Positions 1-8,652 of a stretch of 64,000 nucleotides of DNA are shown in pieces; position 1 is the first letter of the stretch; each line of letters begins with the position of its first letter. Below the pieces are notes generated by a model. That model worked only from the letters and a program-made list of their open reading frames with translations, had not been told where the DNA came from and did no database searches. This DNA is from DUQW01 sp050953805. Its GTDB lineage: Bacteria > Bacillota_I > Bacilli_A > Acholeplasmatales > Acholeplasmataceae. The stretch is from assembly GCA_050953805.1 (NCBI GenBank), contig JBMNNE010000002.1:822614-886613 (forward strand), given 5' to 3'. Both the position numbers and the translations under genes were made by a program.

Positions 1-1
1 G

Positions 2-1426
2 ATTATCCTATTATCAATCTTTATTAATTTAAAAATTGGATTAATTATTTCTCTTTCGTTACTTGTTTTAAGTTATGCTACTTCGATATATATCTTATCT
101 CGAAGTACAATGCATCAAGCCTATAAGTTTACTTGGGTTGCAGCAATTTTAATTTTTCCGATTTTTGGTGGGATTTTTTATCTTTATTATAACTCAAGAA
201 ATTATAGCAAAAAACAAAGAGTTTTTTATGAAGAAAAAACTGCTACAATTAAGAAAATATTAAAGGATAAAACTGTTGAATCTGAAAATACAATTATCAA
301 TTACTTAACCGGTAGAGGATGGGCTAATTATAATAATACCAATATTGAATTTTTTGATACTGGCGAAGCAATTCTTAATCAGATTATAGATGATTTGAAA
401 CAAGCAAAAAAATTTATTTTTATTCAGTTTTTTATTATTAAAGATGGAGTAATTTGGCAGACGATTTTAGATATCTTACAAGAAAAAGTTAAAGAAGGTG
501 TTGAAGTTAAAGTTATTTATGATGATTGGGGAAGTTTCACCCTACCTTTTAGATACTATCATCGACTACATAAAAAATATGGAATTGAAACAGTAGCTTT
601 CAACCCATTAATTCCAAAAGTTAATTTCCAAATGAACTTCAGAAATCATCGAAAAATAATCGTAATTGACGGTAAGATTGGATATACTGGCGGCTTTAAT
701 CTTTCTGATGAATATGCTAATATTGTCCAAAGATTTGGTTATTGGTTAGATAATGGGATTAAACTTGTTGGTGAAGCGGTTTATTCACTAACATTAACTT
801 TTTTAAGTGATTGGAGTTTTGCTACTAAAACCAAAGTTGATTTTAATAAGTATGATGTAGATCATAATGTTCAATCTGAATATGAAGTAGTTCCATATGC
901 TGATTCCCCGTTAATTAATGAAAATATTACTTTGGATGCTTTACTTAGAATGATTGGACAAGCCAAAGAAGTCATTTATTTATCTTCTCCATATCTAATT
1001 ATTGATGCTGAGTTATCTAATGCATTATCACTAGTTGCTAAATCAGGAGTTGAAGTTAACATCGTTATTCCCAAGATTCCTGATAAGAAATGGGTTTATA
1101 TGGTATCTGAATCTTATGTTCCAGAACTGGTTAGAAATGGAGTTAACATCTATAAATATAATCCGGGGTTTATTCACTCTAAAATATTTATGGTTGATAA
1201 TAAACTAGCATCAGTTGGAACTAGTAACTTAGATTACCGTAGTTTATTTTTACATTTTGAAAACAATGTTATTTTTAATAATAACGAAACAATTTTAGAT
1301 ATTGAAAGATTTTTCAAAGAAACGATTGAAAATTCAACATTAGTTGAACTTGATAAAATAAAAAAGCGCAATATTTTATATCGCGCTTTACAAAACATTT
1401 TAAAAGCTTTTTCTTCGTTATTATAA
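2..1426 (+). CDS. cls: Cardiolipin synthase (phospholipase D superfamily), 5' end outside the window
   Basis: Membrane phosphatidyltransferase expected to make cardiolipin from phosphatidylglycerol. Two HKD motifs are visible: NHRKIIVID (about nt 646) and IHSKIFMVD (about nt 1175), each followed by the usual GG/GTSN segment. The first Met is at 110, but the frame is open without a stop back to base 2. The residues read there are hydrophobic and end in a Ser-Arg-Ser segment, which matches the first membrane helix and linker of Cls proteins. I therefore treat Met110 as internal and the gene as truncated by the window, with 474 residues visible. A second helix follows at about residues 44-63. 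The last codons contain a hairpin that serves the convergent gene. Family assignment is firm; substrate is inferred from the family. Confidence 0.9.
   Translation: MILLSIFINLKIGLIISLSLLVLSYATSIYILSRSTMHQAYKFTWVAAILIFPIFGGIFYLYYNSRNYSKKQRVFYEEKTATIKKILKDKTVESENTIINYLTGRGWANYNNTNIEFFDTGEAILNQIIDDLKQAKKFIFIQFFIIKDGVIWQTILDILQEKVKEGVEVKVIYDDWGSFTLPFRYYHRLHKKYGIETVAFNPLIPKVNFQMNFRNHRKIIVIDGKIGYTGGFNLSDEYANIVQRFGYWLDNGIKLVGEAVYSLTLTFLSDWSFATKTKVDFNKYDVDHNVQSEYEVVPYADSPLINENITLDALLRMIGQAKEVIYLSSPYLIIDAELSNALSLVAKSGVEVNIVIPKIPDKKWVYMVSESYVPELVRNGVNIYKYNPGFIHSKIFMVDNKLASVGTSNLDYRSLFLHFENNVIFNNNETILDIERFFKETIENSTLVELDKIKKRNILYRALQNILKAFSSLL
1363..1389 (-). terminator. Rho-independent terminator for the 1428-3371 genes, inside the cls coding end
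   Basis: Arms AAAGCGC (1363-1369) and GCGCTTT (1383-1389) pair over 7 bp. Read on the minus strand the hairpin is followed by a T-rich run (1362 down to about 1351). It lies wholly within the last codons of the convergent cls gene. Confidence 0.7.
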
Positions 1427-1427
1427 A

Positions 1428-2207
1428 TTATTTAATAAAGAAAAAGATTGTGCCAATAACACTTCCTAGAAGTTGGAATGCTAAACCAAAAGATAAGAAT
1501 CCATAAACAATGATTAAATAGACTTTACTAGTTATTAACTCTTCAACAAAATCTAACATTCCAGCAGCAATTGGCATTAAAATACCATCAATTAATATAA
1601 TTGCCATTAAGAAACCAAGACCAGCTTTGACAAAACTTAGTGAAAGTCGTTTTGGTTTTTTATTGCCTAAAACAGATGATGCTACAATTACATAAACTAA
1701 TGAGACGATTCCCCCGATTAACTTTGGATATGCAGCTTCAGGTGGGTCAAGCAAGTTGAAATAACCAATGTAATTATTAGAAAACGTAGTTATATATTCG
1801 GGTACAGTTTTAATAATTCGGCTAAATAGTATTACATTGCCAGGTCTAAATAATAGAAATGAAGTTAGTAATAAAAAGGCAATAACATGAATAATCTTAC
1901 CAACCCAACTTCTACCGATTGCTAAAATAATAAATAAGAGTCCAACTAACATTAAAGCAGCACCATAAAAACCTATGTTAGGAACTCCTAGATTTCTAAG
2001 CCAGTCATTTACTTTTGTTACATATTGTGCATACTCTTCAGCAGTACTACCTAACTTATCTATTAAATTAACAACTGAAAAAACAGTAAAAATAATAGTT
2101 CCTGCTGTTAATAGAATAAATCCGAAAGTTCTAACAACTTGGGCGAATATTTCACCAGAACTTCTACCTCGACTAGTTTGTCTTTTAGCTTGAATTGATC
2201 TTGACAT
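1428..2207 (-). CDS. Multi-pass membrane protein of unknown function
   Basis: A 259-residue protein with a basic N-terminus (many Arg/Lys in the first 20 residues) and about six hydrophobic segments: roughly 28-48, 80-98, 104-122, 160-178, 193-215 and 228-258. I recognise no domain or catalytic motif. A GGAGG ribosome site lies 8 nt before the ATG. The gene starts 3 nt after the stop of the PTS-EIIC-like gene and probably shares its transcript, so the two may work together. The tail ends in a run of Phe-Phe-Ile-Lys. No function is proposed. Confidence 0.6.
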   Translation of the reverse strand: MSRSIQAKRQTSRGRSSGEIFAQVVRTFGFILLTAGTIIFTVFSVVNLIDKLGSTAEEYAQYVTKVNDWLRNLGVPNIGFYGAALMLVGLLFIILAIGRSWVGKIIHVIAFLLLTSFLLFRPGNVILFSRIIKTVPEYITTFSNNYIGYFNLLDPPEAAYPKLIGGIVSLVYVIVASSVLGNKKPKRLSLSFVKAGLGFLMAIILIDGILMPIAAGMLDFVEELITSKVYLIIVYGFLSFGLAFQLLGSVIGTIFFFIK

Positions 2208-2210
2208 AAC

Positions 2211-3371
2211 TTATACCTCCAAATCTCCTTCTTGTATCAAGTTAAATTTTCTAAACAAAAAATCTATTGCATATACCAAAATTATTGGCCCGATAATTTG
2301 TAAAAAGATAATAAATAACCATGCTTTATAATTTCCGATTCCTAAAGCATTTATTGTTGAAAATTGTCCAACTAATCCGCTAGTGCCCATTCCCGCACCC
2401 AAGGTCCACGCACTTTGAATATCAATAGTTTGTGCAGTAGTTTCAAAACCAAACAACAATACAAATGGTGCTAATATGGCTGAAGCGATAATTGTTGGGA
2501 GCCAAATTATTGGCTTTTTCAAGATGTTTTTAAATTGAATCATCGATGTTCCAATTCCAACGGATAAAATTGTTCCAATCTTATTGTCTTTTCTGGATTG
2601 GACCGCAAACCCAACCATTTGGGTTGAAGTACCAATAATGGCTGCAGCAGCCGCTAGTGGATTTTGACCGATGACAATTAACATGGCAACGGCAGCACTT
2701 GATATTGGGGCCGTTAAAATCATTCCCATAACTACTGAAATTACAATTACCATGACAAATGGTACAGCTTTAGTTGATATGTCAACAAACAAAGCGATAT
2801 AGTGAACAATAAATCCAACTGGTCCACTAATCAAATAGGTTAAAACGACAGCAATAGCCACTCCTAAGAGTGGAACTATAAATAAATCGAAATTAGTTTT
2901 TTTCTTAAGGATTAACCTCATTAACCAAATTCCAATTATGACTACTAAATAAATAGTGAGCGGATCTAGATTAAATCCGATTGGGCCTAAATCTTTTCCA
3001 AAGATTGGAATAAAAATAGAATTAGGATTTTTAACAAATAATAATTTAAAACTACTAGCAATCAGCCCCATTAAAGCGGCAACAATAATTTTTAACCAGT
3101 CTAATTTTAAACTTAAGGCAACACCAGCTCCAATTCCAATACCTAAAGCCATTTTTAGACTATTAGCAATTGGAATTCTTAAGAAGTTTCCGACAAAATT
3201 ATCACCAATTAAGATTCCCAGTTGATCAATGATAGTACCGATAATTAATGTTGCAAATAACCCCATTGCCATACCATTTAAGGTAGTCATTAACATTGAT
3301 CTGAAGTTGTTAAATTTAGATTTAGTTAAATTATTGTCCGAATTAGTTGCATTTATATTATCTGTACTCAT
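2211..3371 (-). CDS. PTS_EIIC_2-type membrane transporter
   Basis: A 386-residue integral membrane protein with about ten hydrophobic segments and Gly/Pro-rich loops (GMAMGLFATLIIGTI near the N-terminus, then AGMGTSGLVGQFS). This pattern fits the PTS_EIIC_2 family, stand-alone membrane proteins of Gram-positives whose substrate is not established. No EIIA, EIIB or HPr gene is nearby, so phosphotransferase activity cannot be claimed. The longest frame begins at a GTG (3380) that is part of the AGGTG ribosome site. The ATG at 3371, 6-7 nt downstream of it, is the better start. The following membrane-protein gene is 3 nt away. Confidence 0.65.
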   Translation of the reverse strand: MSTDNINATNSDNNLTKSKFNNFRSMLMTTLNGMAMGLFATLIIGTIIDQLGILIGDNFVGNFLRIPIANSLKMALGIGIGAGVALSLKLDWLKIIVAALMGLIASSFKLLFVKNPNSIFIPIFGKDLGPIGFNLDPLTIYLVVIIGIWLMRLILKKKTNFDLFIVPLLGVAIAVVLTYLISGPVGFIVHYIALFVDISTKAVPFVMVIVISVVMGMILTAPISSAAVAMLIVIGQNPLAAAAAIIGTSTQMVGFAVQSRKDNKIGTILSVGIGTSMIQFKNILKKPIIWLPTIIASAILAPFVLLFGFETTAQTIDIQSAWTLGAGMGTSGLVGQFSTINALGIGNYKAWLFIIFLQIIGPIILVYAIDFLFRKFNLIQEGDLEV

Positions 3372-3448
3372 AATTATCACCTAGTTAAGATAATTATACC
3401 ACAATAATTATAAAATATTATTCATAATCTTTTAATTTTTTAAATTAA

Positions 3449-3477
3449 AAAAGCAATCCCCACTTGAGATTGCTTTT
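3449..3477 (-). terminator. Rho-independent terminator after the small membrane gene 3495-3779
   Basis: Perfect 10-bp stem AAAAGCAATC / GATTGCTTTT with a 9-nt loop. On the minus strand it is followed by TTTTTTAATTT. It could also work in the other direction. Confidence 0.75.
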
Positions 3478-3494
3478 GTTCAATGAAAAAGTAA

Positions 3495-3779
3495 CTAGAA
3501 AAAGACCGCTAAAACTGCTCCTGCAACTGATAATAATGCAAAAATTACGAATGCGATTTGCCATCCTAATTTCTTTCCTGAGGCTCCTTCCCATCCTACA
3601 ACAACGACAACTAAAACTAGTAATAAGATAGCAACTGCTCTCAACCAGTTAAAGACGGTATTTACTACATAACCTAGATCTAGACCGATAGCACCAAATA
3701 ATGATGTAATAAACCAAACTAATCCAAAAATAATAGTACCTACAAAGGCTAATGAGCCTAATAATTTTCGATTTTTCAT
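3495..3779 (-). CDS. Small two- to three-helix membrane protein, unknown
   Basis: A 94-residue protein that is almost entirely hydrophobic: segments at about 8-30, 45-63 and 72-93, the middle one a run of Leu/Val. A short GKKLGW loop lies between helices two and three. An AGGAAAAG ribosome site precedes the ATG. It is a single-gene unit closed by the hairpin at 3449-3477. No family is recognised. Confidence 0.55.
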   Translation of the reverse strand: MKNRKLLGSLAFVGTIIFGLVWFITSLFGAIGLDLGYVVNTVFNWLRAVAILLLVLVVVVVGWEGASGKKLGWQIAFVIFALLSVAGAVLAVFF

Positions 3780-3854
3780 TCTTTTCCTCCTAAAACTTTA
3801 TTAACATAAATGATGTAATATCTCTTTATAAAGACATTTTCGTTTATAATATTT

Positions 3855-4709
3855 TTATATAATTACGTACCCGACACCTAAAGTTCCAGGTCCCGCATGA
3901 GCTCCAACAACTGGTGTCAGTTGAACCAATTCAACTTTGATATCTGGTCGGATTGTTAGCAAGTGCTTTCTAACTTTCTCACCAAACTCTTTATTATCAG
4001 TATATGCTACAAAGCCAATAATATCTTTTCCTTTTGTTTCTTTCTCGAAAATTTCATAAATTCTTTTTATAGCTTTTTTCGATGTTCTAATTTTTTCATA
4101 AGGAACAAGTGCTCCATCTTCTTGAGTTATTCTTAAAATTGGTTTGATTCTCAATAAAGTAGCTAAAGCGCCTTTAGTTGCAGAAAGACGACCATTTTTT
4201 ACTAAAAATTTTAAAGTGTCAACATAAACCAAAACATTAATTTTCGGTATAATTGCTTCAACAGTATCGGCAACTTCGTCTAAAGTATGTCCTGCTTTAA
4301 TTAATTTGATGGCTTCTAAAAGTAAATATAGTTCACCGTAAGAAACGGATTTAGAATCAACAACTCTTACGTTAACTCCTTCTACCATTTCACTAGCGAT
4401 AACACATCCAGAATAAGTTCCCGAAAGTTTATTAGAAATTGTTATTACTAAGATATCTTGATAACCCTTTTTCTTCAGTTCTTTATATTTTTGAACAATC
4501 TCACCAACTGGCGGTTGACTAGTTTTAATATCTAGATTTGGTTCAGTTTTAATTCTATTATAAAAATCTTCAGCTGCGATATCAACATAGTCTTTATAAA
4601 TAACATCGTTTAAATGAAGGTTAGTATAAATTTTTTCTATTGGATAATCAAATGTTTCATAGTCAGCTCCAGAATTGGAGCAAATAATAACCCCTATTTT
4701 CCTCCCCAT
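3855..4709 (-). CDS. DegV family fatty-acid-binding protein (copy 1 of the tandem pair)
   Basis: A 284-residue soluble protein of the DegV/FakB family. These proteins bind one fatty acid and present it to the FakA kinase for acyl-phosphate formation, so that exogenous fatty acids can enter phospholipids. Family landmarks are visible: the N-terminal nucleotide-like strand and SNSGAD, the TSQPP turn, the ISNKLSGTY segment, the NGRLSATKG stretch and the C-terminal GAHAGPGTLGVGY lipid-site loop. It lies 13 nt after the second copy and is very similar to it along its length, so it arose by tandem duplication. A GGAGG ribosome site precedes the ATG. FakA is not in the window. The family is certain; which lipid it prefers cannot be read. 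Confidence 0.9.
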   Translation of the reverse strand: MGRKIGVIICSNSGADYETFDYPIEKIYTNLHLNDVIYKDYVDIAAEDFYNRIKTEPNLDIKTSQPPVGEIVQKYKELKKKGYQDILVITISNKLSGTYSGCVIASEMVEGVNVRVVDSKSVSYGELYLLLEAIKLIKAGHTLDEVADTVEAIIPKINVLVYVDTLKFLVKNGRLSATKGALATLLRIKPILRITQEDGALVPYEKIRTSKKAIKRIYEIFEKETKGKDIIGFVAYTDNKEFGEKVRKHLLTIRPDIKVELVQLTPVVGAHAGPGTLGVGYVII

Positions 4710-4722
4710 ATGTCCTCCTTAA

Positions 4723-5574
4723 TTAAATATAAACATAGCCGACACCTAAAGTACCTGGACCGGCATGAGCCCCAACGACAGGTGTTAAAGGAACTAATTC
4801 AATTTTAATACCAGGCTTAATAGTTAATAGGTGTTCTTTTACTTCTTTTGCAAAATCTTTGTTGTTAGTATAGACAACAAATGCGACAATATCTCTTCCT
4901 TTAGTTTCAAGTTCAAAAAGTTCATAAATTCGGTTAATTGCCTTTTTAGAAGTTCTTACTTTTTCATAAGCTTTAAGAGAACCATCTTCTTGGTTCATTC
5001 TTAAGATTGGCTTAATTTTAAGTAAAGTAGCTAGAGCTCCTTTTGTTGCTGAAAGACGGCCATTTTTAACCATAAATTTAACAGTATCGACATAAACTAA
5101 AATATTAATATTTGGAATAATAGCTTCAATTTTAGTCGCAACTTCTTCTAAAGATAATCCTTCTTTAATCAATTTGATAGCTTCTAATACTAAATATAAT
5201 TCCCCATAAGAAACTGATTTAGAATCAACAACTCTTACATTAATTCCATCTACCATTTCGGCAGCTAAAATTGTTGATTGATAAATACCAGATAATTTAG
5301 TTGAAATAGTAATTACTAAAATATCTTTGTACCCCATATCTCTTAATTTTTCATATTTGCCAATGATTTGCCCCATTGGTGGTTGGCTCGTTTTAATGTC
5401 TATATTTGGATTTTTTGATATAATATCGTAGAATTCTTCAGCTTTAATATCTACATAATCTTCATATTCTTTATTGCCTAAATGAAGATGTGAGTGAATA
5501 ACCTCAACTGGATGATCAAATGTATAATAATCAGCTCCAGAATTAGTGCAAACTACAATTCCTATTTTGTTCAT
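4723..5574 (-). CDS. DegV family fatty-acid-binding protein (copy 2 of the tandem pair)
   Basis: A 283-residue DegV/FakB protein and the upstream member of the tandem pair. It shares TNSGADYYTFD, TSQPPMG, ISTKLSGIY, NGRLSATKG and the terminal GAHAGPGTLGVGY with its neighbour. Differences cluster in surface helices and in the segment after the SG turn, which lines the acyl pocket in studied FakB proteins. The two copies may therefore differ in chain preference (inference). It has an AGGAGGT ribosome site and is first in the two-gene unit, divergent from yjdM. Confidence 0.9.
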   Translation of the reverse strand: MNKIGIVVCTNSGADYYTFDHPVEVIHSHLHLGNKEYEDYVDIKAEEFYDIISKNPNIDIKTSQPPMGQIIGKYEKLRDMGYKDILVITISTKLSGIYQSTILAAEMVDGINVRVVDSKSVSYGELYLVLEAIKLIKEGLSLEEVATKIEAIIPNINILVYVDTVKFMVKNGRLSATKGALATLLKIKPILRMNQEDGSLKAYEKVRTSKKAINRIYELFELETKGRDIVAFVVYTNNKDFAKEVKEHLLTIKPGIKIELVPLTPVVGAHAGPGTLGVGYVYI

Positions 5575-5712
5575 AAATTTACCTCCTAAAATTTATATAC
5601 AATTAATTATAGCACGATAAAAAAATATATTAAATTTTAATTTAAATCATGTTTAAAAGTGGCTTAATTATGGGAAATATGTTATATTTGGGGTGAATAA
5701 GGAGGAATTTAG

Positions 5713-6036
5713 ATGAAATGTCCAAGTTGTAATTTTGAATATTTTTATGAAGATGGCGAAGATTTAGTATGTTCAGCCTGTCAATTTAGATGGAATCCTA
5801 ATGAATATATTGATCCAAATCAAAAAAGATATTTCGATGCTTACGGAACCGAGTTATTCGACGGTGATGATGTCATAGTAGTTAAAGATTTAAAATTCAA
5901 AGGCTCTAGTGATGTCATTAAACAAGGTACTAAAGTTACTAATATTAAATTAGTTGATAAAGATCATGATATTGATTGTCGTGTTCCAGGATTTGGTAAT
6001 ATTAGTTTAAAAACTGAATTTGTTAAAAAAGCATAA
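5713..6036 (+). CDS. yjdM: YjdM/PhnA-type zinc-ribbon protein
   Basis: A 107-residue protein with an N-terminal zinc ribbon (CPSC at 3-6, CSAC at 19-22) and the C-terminal PhnA domain with the conserved KGSS, KGTKV-like and DHDIDCRVPGFG segments, ending EFVKKA. It is full length and closely matches the E. coli YjdM pattern. The old name 'alkylphosphonate utilisation protein' does not reflect a proven role. A strong AAGGAGGA ribosome site lies 8 nt before the ATG. It is monocistronic, closed by a long perfect hairpin. Confidence 0.9.
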   Translation: MKCPSCNFEYFYEDGEDLVCSACQFRWNPNEYIDPNQKRYFDAYGTELFDGDDVIVVKDLKFKGSSDVIKQGTKVTNIKLVDKDHDIDCRVPGFGNISLKTEFVKKA

Positions 6037-6053
6037 TAAATTTAATGCAAAAT

Positions 6054-6079
6054 AAAAGTTCAACCGCGGTTGAACTTTT
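6054..6079. terminator. Bidirectional terminator between yjdM and the M13 peptidase gene
   Basis: Perfect 26-nt palindrome made of two 13-nt arms, AAAAGTTCAACCG and its complement. It has T-runs on the plus side and A-rich sequence on the other, and sits between two convergent genes. Confidence 0.85.
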
Positions 6080-6097
6080 TTTGATTTTAATTTAAAA

Positions 6098-7999
6098 TTA
6101 CCAAATTTCTACCATTTTTTCCTTATCTAAATACATTCCATCATCTTTAGTTAAAGCATAGAAATCTTGGAATTCAGGCAAATTACTTAATTGCATATTC
6201 GCTCTTAAAATTGCTGGGCCATGAACATCAATTGTTAATAATAATTGACTGTATTGAAGGCTAGCTTTAATACGCCATACACGCGCCCAGTTAGTAAAGA
6301 AATCTTCGTAGTTGTGGTTTTTTTCTTTTTTGCTGGCTTCTAGAGCACATCTAATTCCACCGCTATCAGCGATATTTTCAGAAACAGTTAATTCGCCATT
6401 ACATGGCCCATAACCTGTTTCAACACCATTAAATAATGCAATCATATCTTTAGCCTTTAAATTAAATGTTTCCAAATCTTTTTCGGTCCACCAATTTTTA
6501 AGTGACCCATTTTCATCAAACTTAGCGCCATTATTATCAAAAGCATGTGATATTTCATGGGCTATAACTGCTCCAATTCCGCCATAGTTAGCACTACGTG
6601 ATTGATCAAGACTATAATATGGTTTTTGTAAAATTGCAGCCGGGAAAACGATTTGATTATTTGTTGGGCTATAATAAGCATTAACCATTGATGCTGGCAT
6701 ATGCCATAAATTACGATTTGGTTTTTGATTATATTTTTTGAAATTCTCACTAGTAGTTAAGCGGCTAAATTTAACAGCTTCTAAAACTAAATTTGATCCT
6801 TCCTCATATGAACCAACTTGATATAAGTCATAATATGGTGGTAATTCTTCAGGATAACCGATGTGAACACTAATGGTATTAAGTTTTAAAATCGCTTTTT
6901 CCTTAGTTTTTTCATCTAACCAAGTATTATTTTCTAATCTCTCTTTATAAACTTCGATAATTTCATTTACCATTTTTTCTACATCCAATTTAGCTTTTGG
7001 ACCAAAAAAGTTAATCCCGTAATATAAGCCCACAGCTTGAGATAGGCGATTATAAGCTTCATAGAAAGCGTACTTTTCTTGTGGTTGTGGTTCAGCAACC
7101 CCTGATAAAGCTCGCATAAAAGCTCCACTTGCAACTCTTAATGGTTCACTTAATAAACTACTAAATGATAAGATGTTAACTACCGTCATCCATGATTTAA
7201 TTAATTCAAAATTATTTTCATTAATAATTTCTTCAAATTTTTCAATAAAGTCTAAGTTAGTAACAATTAACTCTTTAACGTCAGCATCAACTAAATCATT
7301 GGCTAGTTTAGATAGATTAAATGTCTTGGTTTTATTAATTAAATCTTCTTTATTAACCGGATTGTATAGTTTAACATAATCGGCTTTTTCAACTCTTGAT
7401 TTAGTTACTGGTAACAATAATTCATCAAATTGAATGGCTTTATTTAATAAATCTTCAGCAACAACTGGATCTAGACCGTATAAAGTCAAGACTTGCATCG
7501 TTGTCATTTTGAATAATCCCATTAATTGTTCTTTAGTTTGTGGATCTTGATAATATGATGTATCTGGCAAAAATAAATCAGTAGCTCCAAAATATAAAAC
7601 TTGATTATTTGAATTCATAAAATCTTGCATAACATTAAAGCCGATTGGTAATTCGATTCCATCTAAAATCATTTCCTTAGCATTAATTTCTAAATCTTTT
7701 AATGATTTTAATTCATTAATTCTTTGAATAATGGGTTCTAATGGTTTAGAACCAAGTTTATCTCTTGTTGAAAAATCTTTTGTCATTTGATAAAGTTTAA
7801 CAAATTTTAATAAATGATCATTTAAACCAGTTTGATCTTCCAACCATTTGCTAGCTAAGTCCATTAATTTTTTTTCAATATCTAAATGTAGTTCCAAAAA
7901 AGCTGACATCGCTGGTTGATCACTTGGAATAACCGCTTGTTCTAACCATTCATTATTGACAGCTTCATAATAATTATTTTTCAGTAAATTTTTATCCAT
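6098..7999 (-). CDS. pepO: M13 family zinc oligoendopeptidase (PepO-like)
   Basis: A 633-residue metallopeptidase of the neprilysin/PepO family, which cleaves short peptides. The zinc site is visible as HEISH (about nt 6545-6560), followed by the third ligand in ENIADSGG (about nt 6355-6380). The NAYYSP segment and the C-terminal RANMQLSNLPEF region are also typical. There is no signal peptide, so it is cytoplasmic, as in lactic acid bacteria. An upstream in-frame GTG at 8008 overlaps the AGAGGTG ribosome site; the ATG at 7999 has proper spacing and is used here. Single gene between terminators. It would supply amino acids, including the branched-chain ones used by the next operon. Confidence 0.92.
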   Translation of the reverse strand: MDKNLLKNNYYEAVNNEWLEQAVIPSDQPAMSAFLELHLDIEKKLMDLASKWLEDQTGLNDHLLKFVKLYQMTKDFSTRDKLGSKPLEPIIQRINELKSLKDLEINAKEMILDGIELPIGFNVMQDFMNSNNQVLYFGATDLFLPDTSYYQDPQTKEQLMGLFKMTTMQVLTLYGLDPVVAEDLLNKAIQFDELLLPVTKSRVEKADYVKLYNPVNKEDLINKTKTFNLSKLANDLVDADVKELIVTNLDFIEKFEEIINENNFELIKSWMTVVNILSFSSLLSEPLRVASGAFMRALSGVAEPQPQEKYAFYEAYNRLSQAVGLYYGINFFGPKAKLDVEKMVNEIIEVYKERLENNTWLDEKTKEKAILKLNTISVHIGYPEELPPYYDLYQVGSYEEGSNLVLEAVKFSRLTTSENFKKYNQKPNRNLWHMPASMVNAYYSPTNNQIVFPAAILQKPYYSLDQSRSANYGGIGAVIAHEISHAFDNNGAKFDENGSLKNWWTEKDLETFNLKAKDMIALFNGVETGYGPCNGELTVSENIADSGGIRCALEASKKEKNHNYEDFFTNWARVWRIKASLQYSQLLLTIDVHGPAILRANMQLSNLPEFQDFYALTKDDGMYLDKEKMVEIW

Positions 8000-8089
8000 A
8001 ACTTTCACCTCTTTAATTATTTTAACATTTTAATTATTAAAAGTATAGAAATGTACTAATCTAATTGCATTGTAAAGCAGTTGTAAAAG

Positions 8090-8119
8090 AAACAACCACT
8101 CCAATAGGAGCGGTTGTTT
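8090..8119 (-). terminator. Terminator of the 2-oxoacid oxidoreductase operon
   Basis: A 13-bp stem with loop AATA (8103-8106). On the minus strand the single mismatch becomes a G-U pair, and the stem is followed by TTTCTTTT. This indicates minus-strand function. Confidence 0.75.
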
Positions 8120-8139
8120 AAAGATTAAGTTGGGTTACT

Positions 8140-8652
8140 TTATTTTGTTTTTAAAGCCTTTCTATTAACTTCAATAGTTTCGGTTTTACTTCCTAGATAA
8201 TGCTCCAGAGCTTCTAATATTGTTTCTTCTTTAAATAGATTTGTTTGTCTTAATAATTCTCCAAGTAAGACAATATTAACTGATTTTGGTTCTCCAAGAC
8301 TGATCGCAATTTCAGTTGCCGAAATTCCCACTAATTTTTCATTTTTGGGTTGGGTCGGTATTAAACTGGTATTATAAATAATTTTTCCGGTATTTTTAAC
8401 ATTATCTTTAAACTTATTAAAGGATGGTTCATTAAAGGCAATAAAATAATCAGCATCAATAAAAACTGGTGAAAAGATTCTCTCATCAGAGATGGTTACC
8501 ATACAATTAGCTGTTCCACCTCGAGTTTCTGGACCATATGTTGGCACAAACATAGCGTTTAATCCGACATGGGTAGCACTCCACGCTAACATTTGTCCTA
8601 AAACCATCACCCCTTGACCACCAAAACCGGCAATTCTAATTTGATATGTCAT
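8140..8652 (-). CDS. 2-oxoacid:ferredoxin oxidoreductase, gamma subunit
   Basis: A 170-residue subunit of the four-part 2-oxoacid:ferredoxin oxidoreductase that turns a 2-oxoacid and CoA into acyl-CoA and CO2 with reduced ferredoxin. The family start is clear: IAGFGGQGVMVLGQ, then PTYGPETRGGTANC. It is the last gene of the operon; its ATG overlaps the beta-subunit stop by 4 nt, so translation is probably coupled. It is followed by a terminator. The neighbouring dehydrogenase suggests branched-chain 2-oxoacids as substrates (inference); the subunit alone does not decide this. Confidence 0.88.
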   Translation of the reverse strand: MTYQIRIAGFGGQGVMVLGQMLAWSATHVGLNAMFVPTYGPETRGGTANCMVTISDERIFSPVFIDADYFIAFNEPSFNKFKDNVKNTGKIIYNTSLIPTQPKNEKLVGISATEIAISLGEPKSVNIVLLGELLRQTNLFKEETILEALEHYLGSKTETIEVNRKALKTK

